A stretch of 64,000 bases of DNA from Paenibacillus allorhizosphaerae (GCF_910594985.1 NZ_CAJVCE010000001.1:62001-126000), one strand, 5' to 3'; positions 34,741 through 46,917 are shown, counted from the first letter of the stretch. Numbers and translations are program-made. The notes: generated by a model not told the origin, from the letters alone.

Positions 34741-36322
34741 TCAATTCATAGATATTTCTTGAGTTTTTAATAAATATCCCGTCTTTGTCACTTTCATATA
34801 GTCATTCCATGGAATGACGCCTGTTCGTATGGCCCACTTCTCATATTGGTCTGCAAGCTCCCGAACCATTTCGGGGTATTGTTCGGCAAGATCGTTTAAC
34901 TCTACTCGGTCTTCTTCTATATTGTATAACTCCCACTTTTCATCATGCGGCCCTCTATTGCCCCGAAAGCCCCAAGACGCCGTAAATTGCCAGTCCATCC
35001 TGCAGCGCGAAAGTAATTTCCATTTGCCTTGGCGAACAGCTCGATTTCCTTCATGCTCCCAGAAAACACACTCGTACCCTTCTCGCTGGTTCCCTTCAAA
35101 TATCGGCAGCAAGCTTTTTCCTTCGAGCGGAATAATCTTGTTGCCCATGTACGTTTCAGGATATTGAATTCCTGCCGCGTCAAGGCATGTTGCCATGATA
35201 TCCATCAAATGTCCGACTTGATGCGTAATTGTGCCGTTTGATTTTATTTTCTCAGGCCATCTGGCAATAAACGGTGTAGAAATGCCGCCTTCGTTAACCA
35301 TGTGCTTGTAAAGACGGAATGGGGTTGTGCTTACATTAGCCCACGGGAGATGATACGCTACGAACGAATCCGCAGCACCGGGAGGCTTATCGCTTTTTAA
35401 CCCGATGCCTTCCGCGCAGGCTCCGTTATCGGATAAGAACATTACCAGCGTATGTTCCTCTATTTGCAGCTCCTTAAGCTTTGACATAACTTTTCCAACA
35501 CCTTGGTCCATGCGGTGAATCATAGCTGCATATACGGCCATCTTAAGATCCCAAGCCTCTTTATCCTCAACATCCTCCCAGGCCGGTGCACCGCAGTCGC
35601 GCTCCGTTAACGGGCTGCTTTTTTCATCCAGAATGCCCTCTTGTAACAACCGCCGATATCTTTCTTTCCGAAGTTTATCCCAGCCCTTCATGTAGGTGCC
35701 CACATATTTCTCAATATCCTCTTCAGGAGCCTGCAACGGCCAATGCGGAGCCGTATAAGCTAGATACAGGAAGAAGGGCTTCTCCTGATTCCCATATTCT
35801 TCGATATATTCGACTGCGCTGTCGCTGAACCAATCCGTTGTATAAAAGTTATCATCGGGGGGCCTGAAACGGAACGTTACGCCGGATTAACGCTTTGTCG
35901 GGCTCAGGCTTGAAATAGTTGCTGGCACCATCCAACAAACCCGTATAGTTCGCAAAGCCTCTCTCAAAGGGTCTTTGTGACGGTTTCTTGCCTAGATGCC
36001 ACTTCCCTACCATTAAGGAATGATACTGGTCCCCCAAGGCTTCAGCTATGGTTACACATTGTTTATGCAAGGTTCCCGAATATGCCGGATTGCCGATGTC
36101 CTCTTCCATAAATCCTAAACCCGCTTGATGAGGATACAGTCCGGTCATGATTGACGCTCTAGTAGGGCAGCATCTGGGCGTGTTATAAAATTGTGAAAAG
36201 CGGATCCCTTCATTGGCAAGTTTGTCTAAGTTAGGCGTATGAATTTCCGAGCCATAGGACCCAATGTCGGAAAATCCCATATCATCTACAAGAATTAATA
36301 TGATATTGGGTTGTTTGCTCAT
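34741..36322 (-). pseudogene. Arylsulfatase gene interrupted by a frameshift
   Basis: Two adjacent frames together make one Cys-type sulfatase of about 526 residues. The N-terminal frame (36322 to about 35852) has VDDMGFSDIGSYG and the formylglycine site CCPTRAS with the modified Cys at residue 51. It also has GKWHLG. The frame ends at a TGA just after a run of six C near 35862. With five C the reading continues as QAPDDNFYTTDWFSDSAVEY into the second frame, which carries the metal motif SDNG and a normal C-terminus. Site and layout match the AtsA-like arylsulfatase group. No signal peptide is present. GAGGTGA precedes the ATG at 36322. It follows the AraC gene at 36358 by 35 bp. The lesion may be a real mutation, slippage or a sequencing error. 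Confidence 0.85.
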
Positions 36323-36357
36323 AATAATCACCTCAATGAGTTATGTTGATTTCAATA

Positions 36358-38613
36358 TTACCTACCGACTAATTGTCTGTATTGCCCCGGTGTCACGCCC
36401 TCCAGGGACTTAAACTTACGAACAAAGCTTGGGATGTTCAGGTAACCGACATCGGTCACAATATCCTGAATCAGCTTATCGGTATGCTGCAGCTGCAGCT
36501 TAACCTCCTTGATGCGAAGTCCTGTCAAGTACTCGACAAAGTTAACGCCGGTTTCTTCCTTGACAAATCGGCTCAAGTACGAAACCGAAAGGTTGAACCT
36601 ATCGGCGATTTGTTCCAGAGAAACATCGCTGTCCTTATAATGATCGTTGATGTACGTTATAATGCCGTTTTTCAGGTCCGACTTCTTCTTAGCCTGATAG
36701 TGGCTTACCTGCATACAGAAGTAAACCACAAAGGTTTCCATACTGGTTTGAAACTCCTCCAGGGAGTTGAAACGCAGCAGCCCCTTCATATCGAAAGCGA
36801 GATTTTGCAGGTTCATCTGGTTGATCAACTTCAATATTTGATTGACGATATCGAAGCACAAGCATCTAATCATAAGGTATGAAGCTGTCCCCCTAGTAAT
36901 TTGCCCGATCAACACCTTCAGCGTCTCAAGAGCGACCGTTTCGTCGCCTTGCTTCAAACTTTGCATAAGCAACACCTGTTCCTTAATTGGAAACCAATGA
37001 ACCTGCTGCAGCTGGGCATCGATATCGTCGAAAAAATGAACCGAACTCTTTGCGTTAACCTGATTGTCGAGCAGCACCGCCGAAGCTTCCAAATAAGAAG
37101 CAGCGACATGCTCCAGGGACCGATAAATTTTGCCGATGCCGATCGTCGTCTGCATGCCTAAGTTGTCCTTCGCAAGCCGGACCAACTCTTCGGCAATAAC
37201 CGTCTGTCTGCTTCTCCCATCTTCAGGATATTTATGAAGTACGGCAATAACCGCGATGTAATGCTCGCCGACGATTTCGACTCCGTAGCAGCGGTCGTGA
37301 GCGAAGTATATATTTTCAATTAACGCTATCAAATGACCAAGGTCATAACCTCCTGCTTGACTTGCATGTACCGATAGTGCCATGCAGTAGTAAGCGTCTC
37401 CGTTCAACATCAGATTGGAACATTTGATCAAATAGTCGCGTTCGCTAAGCTCAATCGATTTTCCTTTTAGCAGCGTCAACAGACATTGATCCTTGATAAA
37501 CGGTCTCTGAGCATTCATTTGAACGAGCATTTCTTGATTTTTCCGAATCGCGCTTTCAAAAGTGAAACGAATCATGTCGAGCTCGTTGTTCCCTTCGAGG
37601 TAGTGCTCCTCACTTTTGAAATAAGCTGACAGCGCTTTTATAGGCCGGTAATTTCTCTTAGATAAGACAAGTGCTGCGATAAATCCGATCATAATAAGAA
37701 TGAACATAATACCGATAATAAACGTTCTCATGGTATTGACCCGCTTATAGAAAAATGATCCCGGCATCGCAACAATATAGCTCCATTCCGTTTCCTCTGA
37801 AACCATGCGAGTCACCGTCAGGCTCGTATTGCCTGCCTTCATGTTCGATACTCCCGTTCCTTTGATCAATCTTAGCTGCTCTTCCAGCATCGCTGCGTCC
37901 GGATAATCGATATTGCTGTGCAGGGAAACCAAGGAACTGTAATATTGATCGTATATGAAAATGGTTGCTTCCAGGTTGCCGAATATGTTCTGAAATTTGT
38001 TCATGAATTCCGATTCTTTGATCGTAAATAGCACCGTGCCTTGAGGAATCGTCTTAAGCAACGGTACGGGGAACATAAAGGCAAGGACGTTGCCGGTCTT
38101 GGAAAGCGAGGATTCCTTCTCCAGGATCCGTTTTGTTGTGGGAGCGCTTACGGAATTCAACTCTTTGAAAAAGCTTGCTTGGGTCCAATCGTAATCCTTC
38201 TTGATTCCCGTCTCAAATAGGGAGTACTCGTACGCTCCGGCTGTCATATACACCGTCGTGTCTCCACGTTGATAATATATGATTTCGTCGATGAACGGAT
38301 AGTGCTCCTTATATGCTTCCAACTGCGGGACAATCATGCTCAGTCTCGCTTTGTTGTCCTCCGCCGAGCCGGCGTTATTCGTGTCGAGTTCGCTAGATAG
38401 ATGATAAACAATCTCTCTTAACGACTTTAGCTCCAGATCGATTTGATTACGGACCTGGGTCAGCTTGGTCAAATTCGCTTCCGATACTTCACTTTGGTAA
38501 TTGACCACGTTTAGGTAATAAATGATGCCTCCCAATACGAGCAAAGGCGTTGCGAAAATGATGACATAGGAGACGAACAGCTTGTAAAACATACTCTTTC
38601 TTCGGTTTACCAA
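36358..38613 (-). CDS. Membrane-anchored AraC-family regulator with extracellular sensor
   Basis: A 751-residue sensor-regulator. One helix near residues 10-30 and another near 294-315 enclose an extracellular Cache-like region. The C-terminal AraC double HTH (about 645-751) includes VSLEQIADRFNLSVSYLSRFVKEETG and IQDIVTDVGYLNIPSFVRKFKSLEG. A TTG start at 38613 has AAGGGGG 8 nt upstream; the ATG at 38592 is a possible alternative without a good site. It follows the solute-binding gene (38678) and precedes the frameshifted sulfatase, so it probably senses the sugar brought in by the adjacent importer and controls this unit. Confidence 0.92.
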   Translation of the reverse strand: MVNRRKSMFYKLFVSYVIIFATPLLVLGGIIYYLNVVNYQSEVSEANLTKLTQVRNQIDLELKSLREIVYHLSSELDTNNAGSAEDNKARLSMIVPQLEAYKEHYPFIDEIIYYQRGDTTVYMTAGAYEYSLFETGIKKDYDWTQASFFKELNSVSAPTTKRILEKESSLSKTGNVLAFMFPVPLLKTIPQGTVLFTIKESEFMNKFQNIFGNLEATIFIYDQYYSSLVSLHSNIDYPDAAMLEEQLRLIKGTGVSNMKAGNTSLTVTRMVSEETEWSYIVAMPGSFFYKRVNTMRTFIIGIMFILIMIGFIAALVLSKRNYRPIKALSAYFKSEEHYLEGNNELDMIRFTFESAIRKNQEMLVQMNAQRPFIKDQCLLTLLKGKSIELSERDYLIKCSNLMLNGDAYYCMALSVHASQAGGYDLGHLIALIENIYFAHDRCYGVEIVGEHYIAVIAVLHKYPEDGRSRQTVIAEELVRLAKDNLGMQTTIGIGKIYRSLEHVAASYLEASAVLLDNQVNAKSSVHFFDDIDAQLQQVHWFPIKEQVLLMQSLKQGDETVALETLKVLIGQITRGTASYLMIRCLCFDIVNQILKLINQMNLQNLAFDMKGLLRFNSLEEFQTSMETFVVYFCMQVSHYQAKKKSDLKNGIITYINDHYKDSDVSLEQIADRFNLSVSYLSRFVKEETGVNFVEYLTGLRIKEVKLQLQHTDKLIQDIVTDVGYLNIPSFVRKFKSLEGVTPGQYRQLVGR

Positions 38614-38677
38614 GAGTCATGCCCCCTTTTGTAGCCATCTCTCCTTGTGCCGTCAGCGAGCTCAAATGATCCGCCGA

Positions 38678-40279
38678 TTACTTCTTAGATGTGTACCGGG
38701 TGTACGCGGTCTGGGTAATGGTTATGGCTTCTTCGATGCCGAGCTTCTTCAGCTGGTTAACGTATTCGTCGAATTTGCTGATCGGCTCCGCACCCAAAAT
38801 AAATTTCAGTACCATCTCGTCGCTGTAGGTGTTCACTTCATTCATAATTTTGGCCCGCCTATCGGTTTCCTCGCTGGTCATACGTATTGGCGGAAGACGC
38901 AATGCGCTGTCTACGTCTTTGTCATCCGACCATTTCTGGCGTACTTCGGCAGAAGCGGGGCTCTTGGCCAGATTCGGATTCGCCTCGACGTCCGTATACA
39001 TCAGCTTCGGCGCGAAGTGTACTCTAAGTATATAATTCGCATTATCCGTGCCGTATTTCGGGTGGTTTAAGATGTAATCGGTGTATTTGGGAACGCCGTT
39101 TACCATATTGTACGTTTTCCCTTCGATCCCATAGTTATACAGCATGGCGCCTTCCTTCGAATAGGCGTAATTGAGCCAACGAACCGCTTCGGCTTTATAT
39201 TTGGAGGCAGTCGATATGACCGTTTCCTGACCTTGACCGGGGACCGGCCAATCCGCAGGCTGGTAGTGGACTTTGTCGCCTGCCTTCAATCTTGGGTAAG
39301 GAGCGGGAACGTTGCTTTGTTTTAATTGAATCCCCCTGTTGAACGTGGCAACGACGGCGTCAACAAGCATGGCTGCCTTCCCGCTGTCAAACAATGCTTG
39401 TGCCTGCTGACTTTTTAGACCGGCAAAGTCTTTATTGATATAGCCATCCTTGAACCATTTGTTCATCAGCGTCAAATATTCCTTGAATTGAGGCTGAATT
39501 TGACCGAAAGCTACGTTCTTGCCATCCTTCAGGTAGAAGCCGTCCAGAATGCCGTAAGGACCTATGAATTGCTCCTCCATACCGTTATCCCTTAGAATGT
39601 ATGGCGCGATACCTTTGGCCTCTTTTATCGCTTTGAACATTTTTTCGTAATCCGCAATCGTTATTGGGATGTCCATGTTCACGGACTTGAGCAGCTCTTC
39701 CTTCAGCATGATTCGTCTAAACGGGGCATCCTGCTTTGGCTTGATCATATAGAAAGCCGGAAATTTCCCCGCGTCGTTCGTTGTTTCCCGTTTCGTTTCG
39801 GCATCCGAAGTGACCAGCTTGTAATAGTCGGGAGCATATTTCTCCATGTAAGGCGTCAAATCGACGAACACACCGTCTCTGACCCCTTTATCTTCCCCGC
39901 CGATGTAGCGTCCGGCACCCGTGATGATGTCCGGAAAATCTCCTGAAGCAATCATAAGATTGAACGCCTCTTTTTCTTGACCCTGTGGCGGATGAATAAA
40001 TTCGATCTTGATGCCGGTGCGCTTCTCCAACTCTTGGTATACCTCGTTTTGCGAGTAGCTGCTTATGAATTGGCTAGCGGGTGCTTGTAACGGCGTCCAT
40101 ACTTTCAAGGTAATCGGCGTTTTTACGATCGGCAATCCGGTTTCATTCATGTTGGCGCTTGGTGCTTCAATCGCGTTGTTCGGCGGTTTATCCTCATTGT
40201 TGCACGCTACGAGGCTTGTTGCCAGCAGCATAACAGACATGCTGATCGCTGCCGTAGTTCTCGTCCATGTCCTCACCAT
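38678..40279 (-). CDS. Extracellular solute-binding lipoprotein (LipO type)
   Basis: A 533-residue sugar-binding lipoprotein. The signal peptide (MVRTWTRT, hydrophobic core) ends in SLVAC, the lipobox, followed by an Asn/Asp/Pro-rich linker. The body resembles the binding protein at 27845 (EFIHPPQGQEKEAFNLMIASGDFPDI; LNYAYSKEGAMLYNYGIEGKTY), so the two are paralogues. The start at 40279 has GAGGGG upstream; 40315 would add 12 residues before the signal. It lies downstream of its two permeases, unlike the paralogous unit where it comes first. The cargo is probably an oligosaccharide from the sulfated glycan, inferred from context. Confidence 0.93.
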   Translation of the reverse strand: MVRTWTRTTAAISMSVMLLATSLVACNNEDKPPNNAIEAPSANMNETGLPIVKTPITLKVWTPLQAPASQFISSYSQNEVYQELEKRTGIKIEFIHPPQGQEKEAFNLMIASGDFPDIITGAGRYIGGEDKGVRDGVFVDLTPYMEKYAPDYYKLVTSDAETKRETTNDAGKFPAFYMIKPKQDAPFRRIMLKEELLKSVNMDIPITIADYEKMFKAIKEAKGIAPYILRDNGMEEQFIGPYGILDGFYLKDGKNVAFGQIQPQFKEYLTLMNKWFKDGYINKDFAGLKSQQAQALFDSGKAAMLVDAVVATFNRGIQLKQSNVPAPYPRLKAGDKVHYQPADWPVPGQGQETVISTASKYKAEAVRWLNYAYSKEGAMLYNYGIEGKTYNMVNGVPKYTDYILNHPKYGTDNANYILRVHFAPKLMYTDVEANPNLAKSPASAEVRQKWSDDKDVDSALRLPPIRMTSEETDRRAKIMNEVNTYSDEMVLKFILGAEPISKFDEYVNQLKKLGIEEAITITQTAYTRYTSKK

Positions 40280-40339
40280 TTGCAGTAATCCCCTCTCATA
40301 TGTGATATAAAGCAAGCATTACCCCAAGTAATTCAGCGA

Positions 40340-41230
40340 TTACCCTTTGATCGAGCCGAGCATGACGCCTTTCATGAAATACTTTTGACAGAACGGATAT
40401 ATGAACAATATGGGAACGGTTGCTACCATAATGGTGCAGTATTTAATGATGGTGTAGACGAGCGCCTTATCGTCCTCCATCACGGCAGCACTCTCCAGTG
40501 AGTTGCCGCTCGCCGAGTTGGCGATCAATATTTCCCGCAGCAGCAGCTGCAGCGGATATAAGCTCCGGTCCCGCAAATAAATCATCGCGTTAAACCAAGC
40601 ATTCCAATGGCCGACTGCATAGAAGAGCACCATCACCGCAACGGTCGCTTTTGTGACCGGCAAAATGACCCGGAATAAAATCGTAAAGTCGTTCGCCCCG
40701 TCGATTTTCGCCGACTCCTCCAAACTATCGGGCACCGCGCTGAAGGCTGTCTTCATAACGATCATATTCCAAGTCGCGATCAAGCCCGGTATAATAAGGG
40801 CCAGCCTCGAGTCGTAGAGCCCGATATTTTTGACGAGCAGGAAATTCGGGATCAGCCCTCCACCGAAATACATGGTGAACACAACCATAATCATCAGCGG
40901 CTTTTTGAGCATTAAATTTTTGCGGGACAGTACATAAGCTCCCATCGCGGTCAATAGCACATTGAAGATCGTGCCAACCGTAACGTAAAAAATGGTATTC
41001 ATGTAGCCGATCAGGATATTTGGGTTTTTGACAACGATTTCATAAGCGACCAGCGAAAAGCCCAGCGGCTTAAACAAGATTCCCGAATGCATCGCAAATT
41101 TCGCCGGATCGCTGAACGAGGCAAACAGTACGTGCAGCATCGGGTACAAACAAATCAATCCGAATATCAAAAGAAGCAAATGATTGAACGAATCAAATAT
41201 GACTTCGCCGAACGATCTTCTGGTTATCAT
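40340..41230 (-). CDS. Carbohydrate ABC transporter permease (LplC/YtcP type)
   Basis: A 296-residue six-helix permease. The EAA motif is LEESAKIDGANDFTILFRVILPV and the C-terminus is FCQKYFMKGVMLGSIKG. The start at 41230 has GGGAGG 8 nt upstream. The frame is open back to 41392 but would overlap the partner gene by 140 bp and add 54 unlikely residues. It lies 22 bp after the LplB-type gene. No ATPase is encoded nearby. Confidence 0.93.
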   Translation of the reverse strand: MITRRSFGEVIFDSFNHLLLLIFGLICLYPMLHVLFASFSDPAKFAMHSGILFKPLGFSLVAYEIVVKNPNILIGYMNTIFYVTVGTIFNVLLTAMGAYVLSRKNLMLKKPLMIMVVFTMYFGGGLIPNFLLVKNIGLYDSRLALIIPGLIATWNMIVMKTAFSAVPDSLEESAKIDGANDFTILFRVILPVTKATVAVMVLFYAVGHWNAWFNAMIYLRDRSLYPLQLLLREILIANSASGNSLESAAVMEDDKALVYTIIKYCTIMVATVPILFIYPFCQKYFMKGVMLGSIKG

Positions 41231-41252
41231 GAGGATACCTCCCTCGTCAGTT

Positions 41253-42200
41253 CTACCACAGACTCTCCTTAGCGAACTTGCGGCTAATGGAATTGGCCGC
41301 AACCAAGATGATGAAATTGATCGACGAATTAAACAGTCCCACTGCCGCGCCGAAGCTGTAATTGGCCTCTTGTAGGCCGCGCCGGTATACATAGGATGAA
41401 ATCACATCGGCGGTTTCGTAGGTAAGCGGATTATAGAGGAGGATGACCTTTTCGAAGCCCTCGCTCATGATGTGGCCAAGCCTCATGATAAGCAAGATGA
41501 CGATGGTCGGAATTAATGACGGAACCGTAATATGAAGCAGCTTATTGAACCTGCCTGCTCCATCAATGGAAGCCGCTTCGTACAAGCTCGGGTCGACCGC
41601 CGAAAGCGTTGCCAAATAAATAATGCTGCCCCAACCTACTTCCTGCCATATGCCGCTTGAAATATATAACAGCCGGTAAAGATCCTTCTGCATGAGCAAA
41701 TTCGAGCGTTCACCGCCAAACAAGTGAATGATGTCGTTAATAACCCCGGTGCTGGCGGTGAAATCGACGAGCATCCCGCAAATGACAACAAGAGATATAA
41801 AATGCGGCATATAGCTGACCGTCTGGATCGAGCGCTTGAAGGAATGGCTGCGGATTTCGTTGATTAAGAGCGCGAGCAGGATAGGCGCGGGGAAACCGAA
41901 TAGGATTTGGTATACGTTGATCAACAGCGTGTTTTTGATCACCCGGAACGCATAGGGGCTGGTCAGGAAATCGTTGAAGTGCTTGAGCCCAACCCAAGGG
42001 CTCCCGAACATCCCCTTAAACGCATTGAAGTCTTGAAAGGCAATGATCACGCCACCCATCGGTACATAGTGAAAGATGATGTAAAAGGCGATGACGGGAA
42101 ACGCCATCATGTACACGTATTTATTCATCCGTAAATCCTTGCGAAGTCTGCTTGCATAACTCGCTTTGTTTGCGGTGGCTCTTGCCGCGGCCAGCTTCAT
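41253..42200 (-). CDS. Carbohydrate ABC transporter permease (LplB type)
   Basis: A 315-residue six-helix permease with the opening MNKYVYMMAFPVIAFYIIF and EAA motif YEAASIDGAGRFNKLLHITVPS. GGAGG precedes the ATG. It is the first gene of a permease-permease-SBP-AraC-sulfatase unit with a clear sigma-A promoter 35 nt upstream. The partners and order differ from the importer at 25887-29452, but the proteins are clearly paralogous. Confidence 0.93.
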   Translation of the reverse strand: MKLAAARATANKASYASRLRKDLRMNKYVYMMAFPVIAFYIIFHYVPMGGVIIAFQDFNAFKGMFGSPWVGLKHFNDFLTSPYAFRVIKNTLLINVYQILFGFPAPILLALLINEIRSHSFKRSIQTVSYMPHFISLVVICGMLVDFTASTGVINDIIHLFGGERSNLLMQKDLYRLLYISSGIWQEVGWGSIIYLATLSAVDPSLYEAASIDGAGRFNKLLHITVPSLIPTIVILLIMRLGHIMSEGFEKVILLYNPLTYETADVISSYVYRRGLQEANYSFGAAVGLFNSSINFIILVAANSISRKFAKESLW

Positions 42201-42241
42201 GGGATCGCCTCCATTGTGTCACTCGTTCTTGCGTTAGGCTT

Positions 42242-42270
42242 ATTGTAGGATCGACTTCCCTTTTTATCAA
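42242..42270 (-). promoter_or_regulatory. Promoter of the second importer unit
   Basis: On the minus strand TTGATA (42270-42265), a 17-bp spacer and TACAAT (42247-42242) form one of the best sigma-A promoters in the window, about 35 nt before the permease ATG region. Confidence 0.7.
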
Positions 42271-42361
42271 TTTGCTATTTTTTATCGATATGCCTTTCTT
42301 GCACAATGCCTGAGCCTGGGCGAAATACATGGATGTATGCGGTAATAAACCGGAGAATGAC

Positions 42362-42388
42362 AAAGGAGCCTGCGGAAGCATGCTCCTT
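42362..42388 (-). terminator. Terminator candidate after the GH2 gene
   Basis: On the minus strand AAGGAGC and GCTCCTT (7 bp, 12-nt loop) are followed by TTGTCATT. It lies 48 bp after the GH2 stop and before the importer promoter, so it separates two transcription units. Confidence 0.5.
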
Positions 42389-42436
42389 ATCAATGTGAAA
42401 GCAGTTTGTGGACTAAATGCGGTATAAACGAACGGA

Positions 42437-44215
<1,779 letters not shown>

Positions 44216-44246
44216 GTCTTCATTTCCTTTCGTTGTTCAGATGCTT

Positions 44247-45401
44247 TCAAACGGTGTGTTCCGCCACCCAGCCGCTTTCACTTACTTTGTTTTGGTAATA
44301 CGCATCGTCAATATGTAAGCCAAAGCCTGGAGTTGGGGGCACGGAAACTTTACCATCCTTAATGAGATAGCCTGAAGTATCGATGCCTGGGATTTGTGCC
44401 TCATCCCACTCGACGTACATAAACCCTTCGATAGCCGGATACACTTGAGCGGAAGCATAGTTACCGTAAAAACCGCCGTAATTGTGCGGCGCTGCTTTCA
44501 CCCCGGATTTAGCAAGTCTTTTTCCCAACTTCAGCCAATTCACAATGCCGTAGTCCTTCAAATCATATTGGATCGCATCGATCAAGCCCTGCTCGGCCCA
44601 TTCCACTATCGGTTTGGCAGCCAACCCCTCACCGTCTGTGATTAGCACATTCAGCCTCTCCGCGGCCAACCATTCTTTCAGATTGCGGTAAAGCCTGTCA
44701 TCTTCATGGAAGGCCTCTTCAATCCACAACAGGTTGGACTGGGCCGTTTCTTTCAGCACATGCTTGGTCAGGTTCAGATTGTACCCGTTGTTCGCATCTA
44801 TGGAAATGTTACATTGTGGGCCGACGACTTCTCGGATCCCGTTGACGATAGCGATATCCCGTTTGGTGCCTTCCCATAAATCCATATGCATGGCGCCACG
44901 GCCTACCTTTATTTTGAAACCGCGGAATCCTTCATTATATCCTTGCATGGCTTCTTCCTGCAGAAGTGCAACTGCATCCGCATCCGAGCTCAGGTGCAAA
45001 TCGTCAAAATACAAGGAAGTATCGTAGCAAGGAACTTCCAACGGAGATGTGCACTTTTTACCACTCAATAGTTCATACACCGGAATTTCTCTTACTTTGG
45101 CAAGCCAATCGAACAACGGGAATTGAATGCTTAGGAACCGGTCGCGTATCCACTGCTCCTCACAAAAAATTTCGCTTACTGAAGCCCCGATCATAGCATC
45201 GGCATCCGCTCGGGTGACGCGAGACCAACTATAGCCCGTCATGCCACCCATGGTTATACGGACCAAAGGAAAGCTGACATTTTTTCCGTGTTCGCCAAGT
45301 CTCGCATTGCAGCCAGCCCGCCTCCTGCGTTCTCCCTTCATCATCACTTGCTCGATTTTCTCAATACGCCAATTTTCGTTTAAGTCCGTAAAGTGATTCA
45401 C
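44247..45401 (-). CDS. Mandelate racemase/muconate lactonizing enzyme family protein
   Basis: A 384-residue enolase-superfamily enzyme. Metal ligands are visible: Asp202 in SIDANNGYN, a Glu at 228-229 in WIEEAF, and the acidic DGEG near 256-258. The catalytic Lys pair is KIK (163, 165) in GFKIKVG. Late HNYGGFYGNYAS supplies a further conserved His. Members of this group dehydrate or epimerise sugar acids, or lactonise acids. The GTG start has GAGGAG upstream. It sits between a sulfatase and the GH2 gene, so it may process a sugar acid freed after desulfation and hydrolysis; the reaction itself is not known. Confidence 0.88.
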   Translation of the reverse strand: MNHFTDLNENWRIEKIEQVMMKGERRRRAGCNARLGEHGKNVSFPLVRITMGGMTGYSWSRVTRADADAMIGASVSEIFCEEQWIRDRFLSIQFPLFDWLAKVREIPVYELLSGKKCTSPLEVPCYDTSLYFDDLHLSSDADAVALLQEEAMQGYNEGFRGFKIKVGRGAMHMDLWEGTKRDIAIVNGIREVVGPQCNISIDANNGYNLNLTKHVLKETAQSNLLWIEEAFHEDDRLYRNLKEWLAAERLNVLITDGEGLAAKPIVEWAEQGLIDAIQYDLKDYGIVNWLKLGKRLAKSGVKAAPHNYGGFYGNYASAQVYPAIEGFMYVEWDEAQIPGIDTSGYLIKDGKVSVPPTPGFGLHIDDAYYQNKVSESGWVAEHTV

Positions 45402-45486
45402 TTTTCCTAGACTCCTCTCAGCGAAGCATAGCTTTATTCATTGCTTTTATCGTACATAGGTAAGCCATCATGCTGATCGTAACTTA

Positions 45487-46917
45487 TTAATTATTAACTG
45501 AGCTATCGTTACTTGGGTTAAGCGTGGCGGTTCTCAAAATGATCCGGTTCTCGGTCCAGTGATCTCGGTACCAGCTGCAGCTTTCAAATGTATCCCCGAT
45601 TTCGTTCATTTTCTTTTCCAGCATCGTTCTAAATCGGCGCACGACCGGTTCAAAGTTCGGATGCTCCGCCAAATTCGTCATTTGGAACGGATCCGCCGTA
45701 TTGTCGAACAACAGTTCCTTCCGGTCTGCCCGGTAAACGGCATAAGTGAACTGCTTGTTTCGGAGTGCCCTCCACTCATGACCGTCCGACCAAGCCGCCG
45801 TCGCCCCGGTGCCTTGCAAGAATGCCGCCTCCGGCTCCTCCCCCTTCTCCCCGAACGCGAACGGACTTAAATCCATTCCCTCGACTTCTGCCGGAATCGG
45901 CAGCTTCAACATAGAAAGCAGCGTCGGCATGATGTCGCAGGTGTTCAGGCATACGTCCGACTCGACGCCCTGCGGGACGCTTCCCGGCCAGCGGAGTAAG
46001 AAAGGAACGCGAACTGCTTCCTCGTAAAAAATATTTTTCCCTCGTCTGCCATGGGCTCCGAACAGCTCTCCATGATCGGAGGTAAAGATGAAGATTGTGT
46101 TATCGCTTAGCCCCAGCTCGTCAACCGCCTGCATTAATCTGCCCACATTCCAATCCAGATTGGCCGTCATAGCGTAATACACCTTAAGCCAGTCGGTAAT
46201 CTGCGCCCTACCCTCAGGACGGATCTTCGCCCAATTGTCTGCATACTGGTCGTTATGTTCCAGGTAATTCGGCGGAAGCGAAAACTCGACATCTTTAAAC
46301 TTTTCGTAATATTCCGGTGGAACGTTGTCTACATCCCACGGATCATGCGGCGTGCCCAGCGATAAAAACATAGCGAAAGGCTTTTGCTCGGCCGCCTTTT
46401 TCTTGAGCTGCTCGATGGCCAAGCTAGTCTGCCCGTCGGGTTCATAACCTTCCATCGGAATCTTGTCCGCCGTATCGGTGTGGTAGTACATATTATAGTA
46501 TTCATGGTGAAAATTATATGCCGCCCAGAAGCCGTCAAAGCCAAGACGGTGCTCCCCAGGAGGCACGAAAGAATTTCGCGGCTCGTAATGATTGCCGAGC
46601 TCATTGGCCCACAAATGCCATTTGCCGATGTAGGCCGTATCATAGCCCTGTTCATGAAGGACATGGGCGAAGCTGCGATGGCTCGGGTTCATGCGGATTT
46701 CGTTGATGACCATGCCCGTGCTCGTCGTATACTTGCCGGTAAATAGGGAGGCCCGGTATGGGGCGCAAACCGGATGACCCGAAACGGCGTTCGAAAAACT
46801 CAGGCTTTCCGTCGCCAGTCTGTCAATATTAGGCGTTAATGCCTTGCTGTCGCCAGCGAAACCGCAGGATGACAGGCGCAGTTGATCGGCAAATACATAT
46901 ACCAAATTGGGTCTCAT
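45487..46917 (-). CDS. Cytoplasmic Cys-type sulfatase
   Basis: A 476-residue alkaline-phosphatase-fold sulfatase. The formylglycine site is CAPYRAS with the modified Cys at residue 51. The first metal motif is FADQLRLSSCG and the second TSDHGELFGAHG. GKWHLW and GTPHDPWD are family positions near the sulfate. The chain begins directly with the first beta strand (MRPNLVYVFAD), so there is no signal peptide. CAGGAG lies before the ATG. The gene follows the sulfatase at 47069 by 151 bp and precedes the enolase-type gene. A repeated element shared with two other sulfatase genes lies about 125 bp upstream. Sugar specificity is unknown. Confidence 0.92.
   Translation of the reverse strand: MRPNLVYVFADQLRLSSCGFAGDSKALTPNIDRLATESLSFSNAVSGHPVCAPYRASLFTGKYTTSTGMVINEIRMNPSHRSFAHVLHEQGYDTAYIGKWHLWANELGNHYEPRNSFVPPGEHRLGFDGFWAAYNFHHEYYNMYYHTDTADKIPMEGYEPDGQTSLAIEQLKKKAAEQKPFAMFLSLGTPHDPWDVDNVPPEYYEKFKDVEFSLPPNYLEHNDQYADNWAKIRPEGRAQITDWLKVYYAMTANLDWNVGRLMQAVDELGLSDNTIFIFTSDHGELFGAHGRRGKNIFYEEAVRVPFLLRWPGSVPQGVESDVCLNTCDIMPTLLSMLKLPIPAEVEGMDLSPFAFGEKGEEPEAAFLQGTGATAAWSDGHEWRALRNKQFTYAVYRADRKELLFDNTADPFQMTNLAEHPNFEPVVRRFRTMLEKKMNEIGDTFESCSWYRDHWTENRIILRTATLNPSNDSSVNN

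Noticed and set aside
36323-36331. Earlier ATG for the frameshifted sulfatase
   Set aside because: The GAGGTGA site is spaced for the ATG at 36322 rather than for the one nine bases earlier.
41231-41392. 54-residue N-terminal extension of the LplC-type permease
   Set aside because: It would overlap the partner permease gene, and a strong ribosome site supports the start at 41230.
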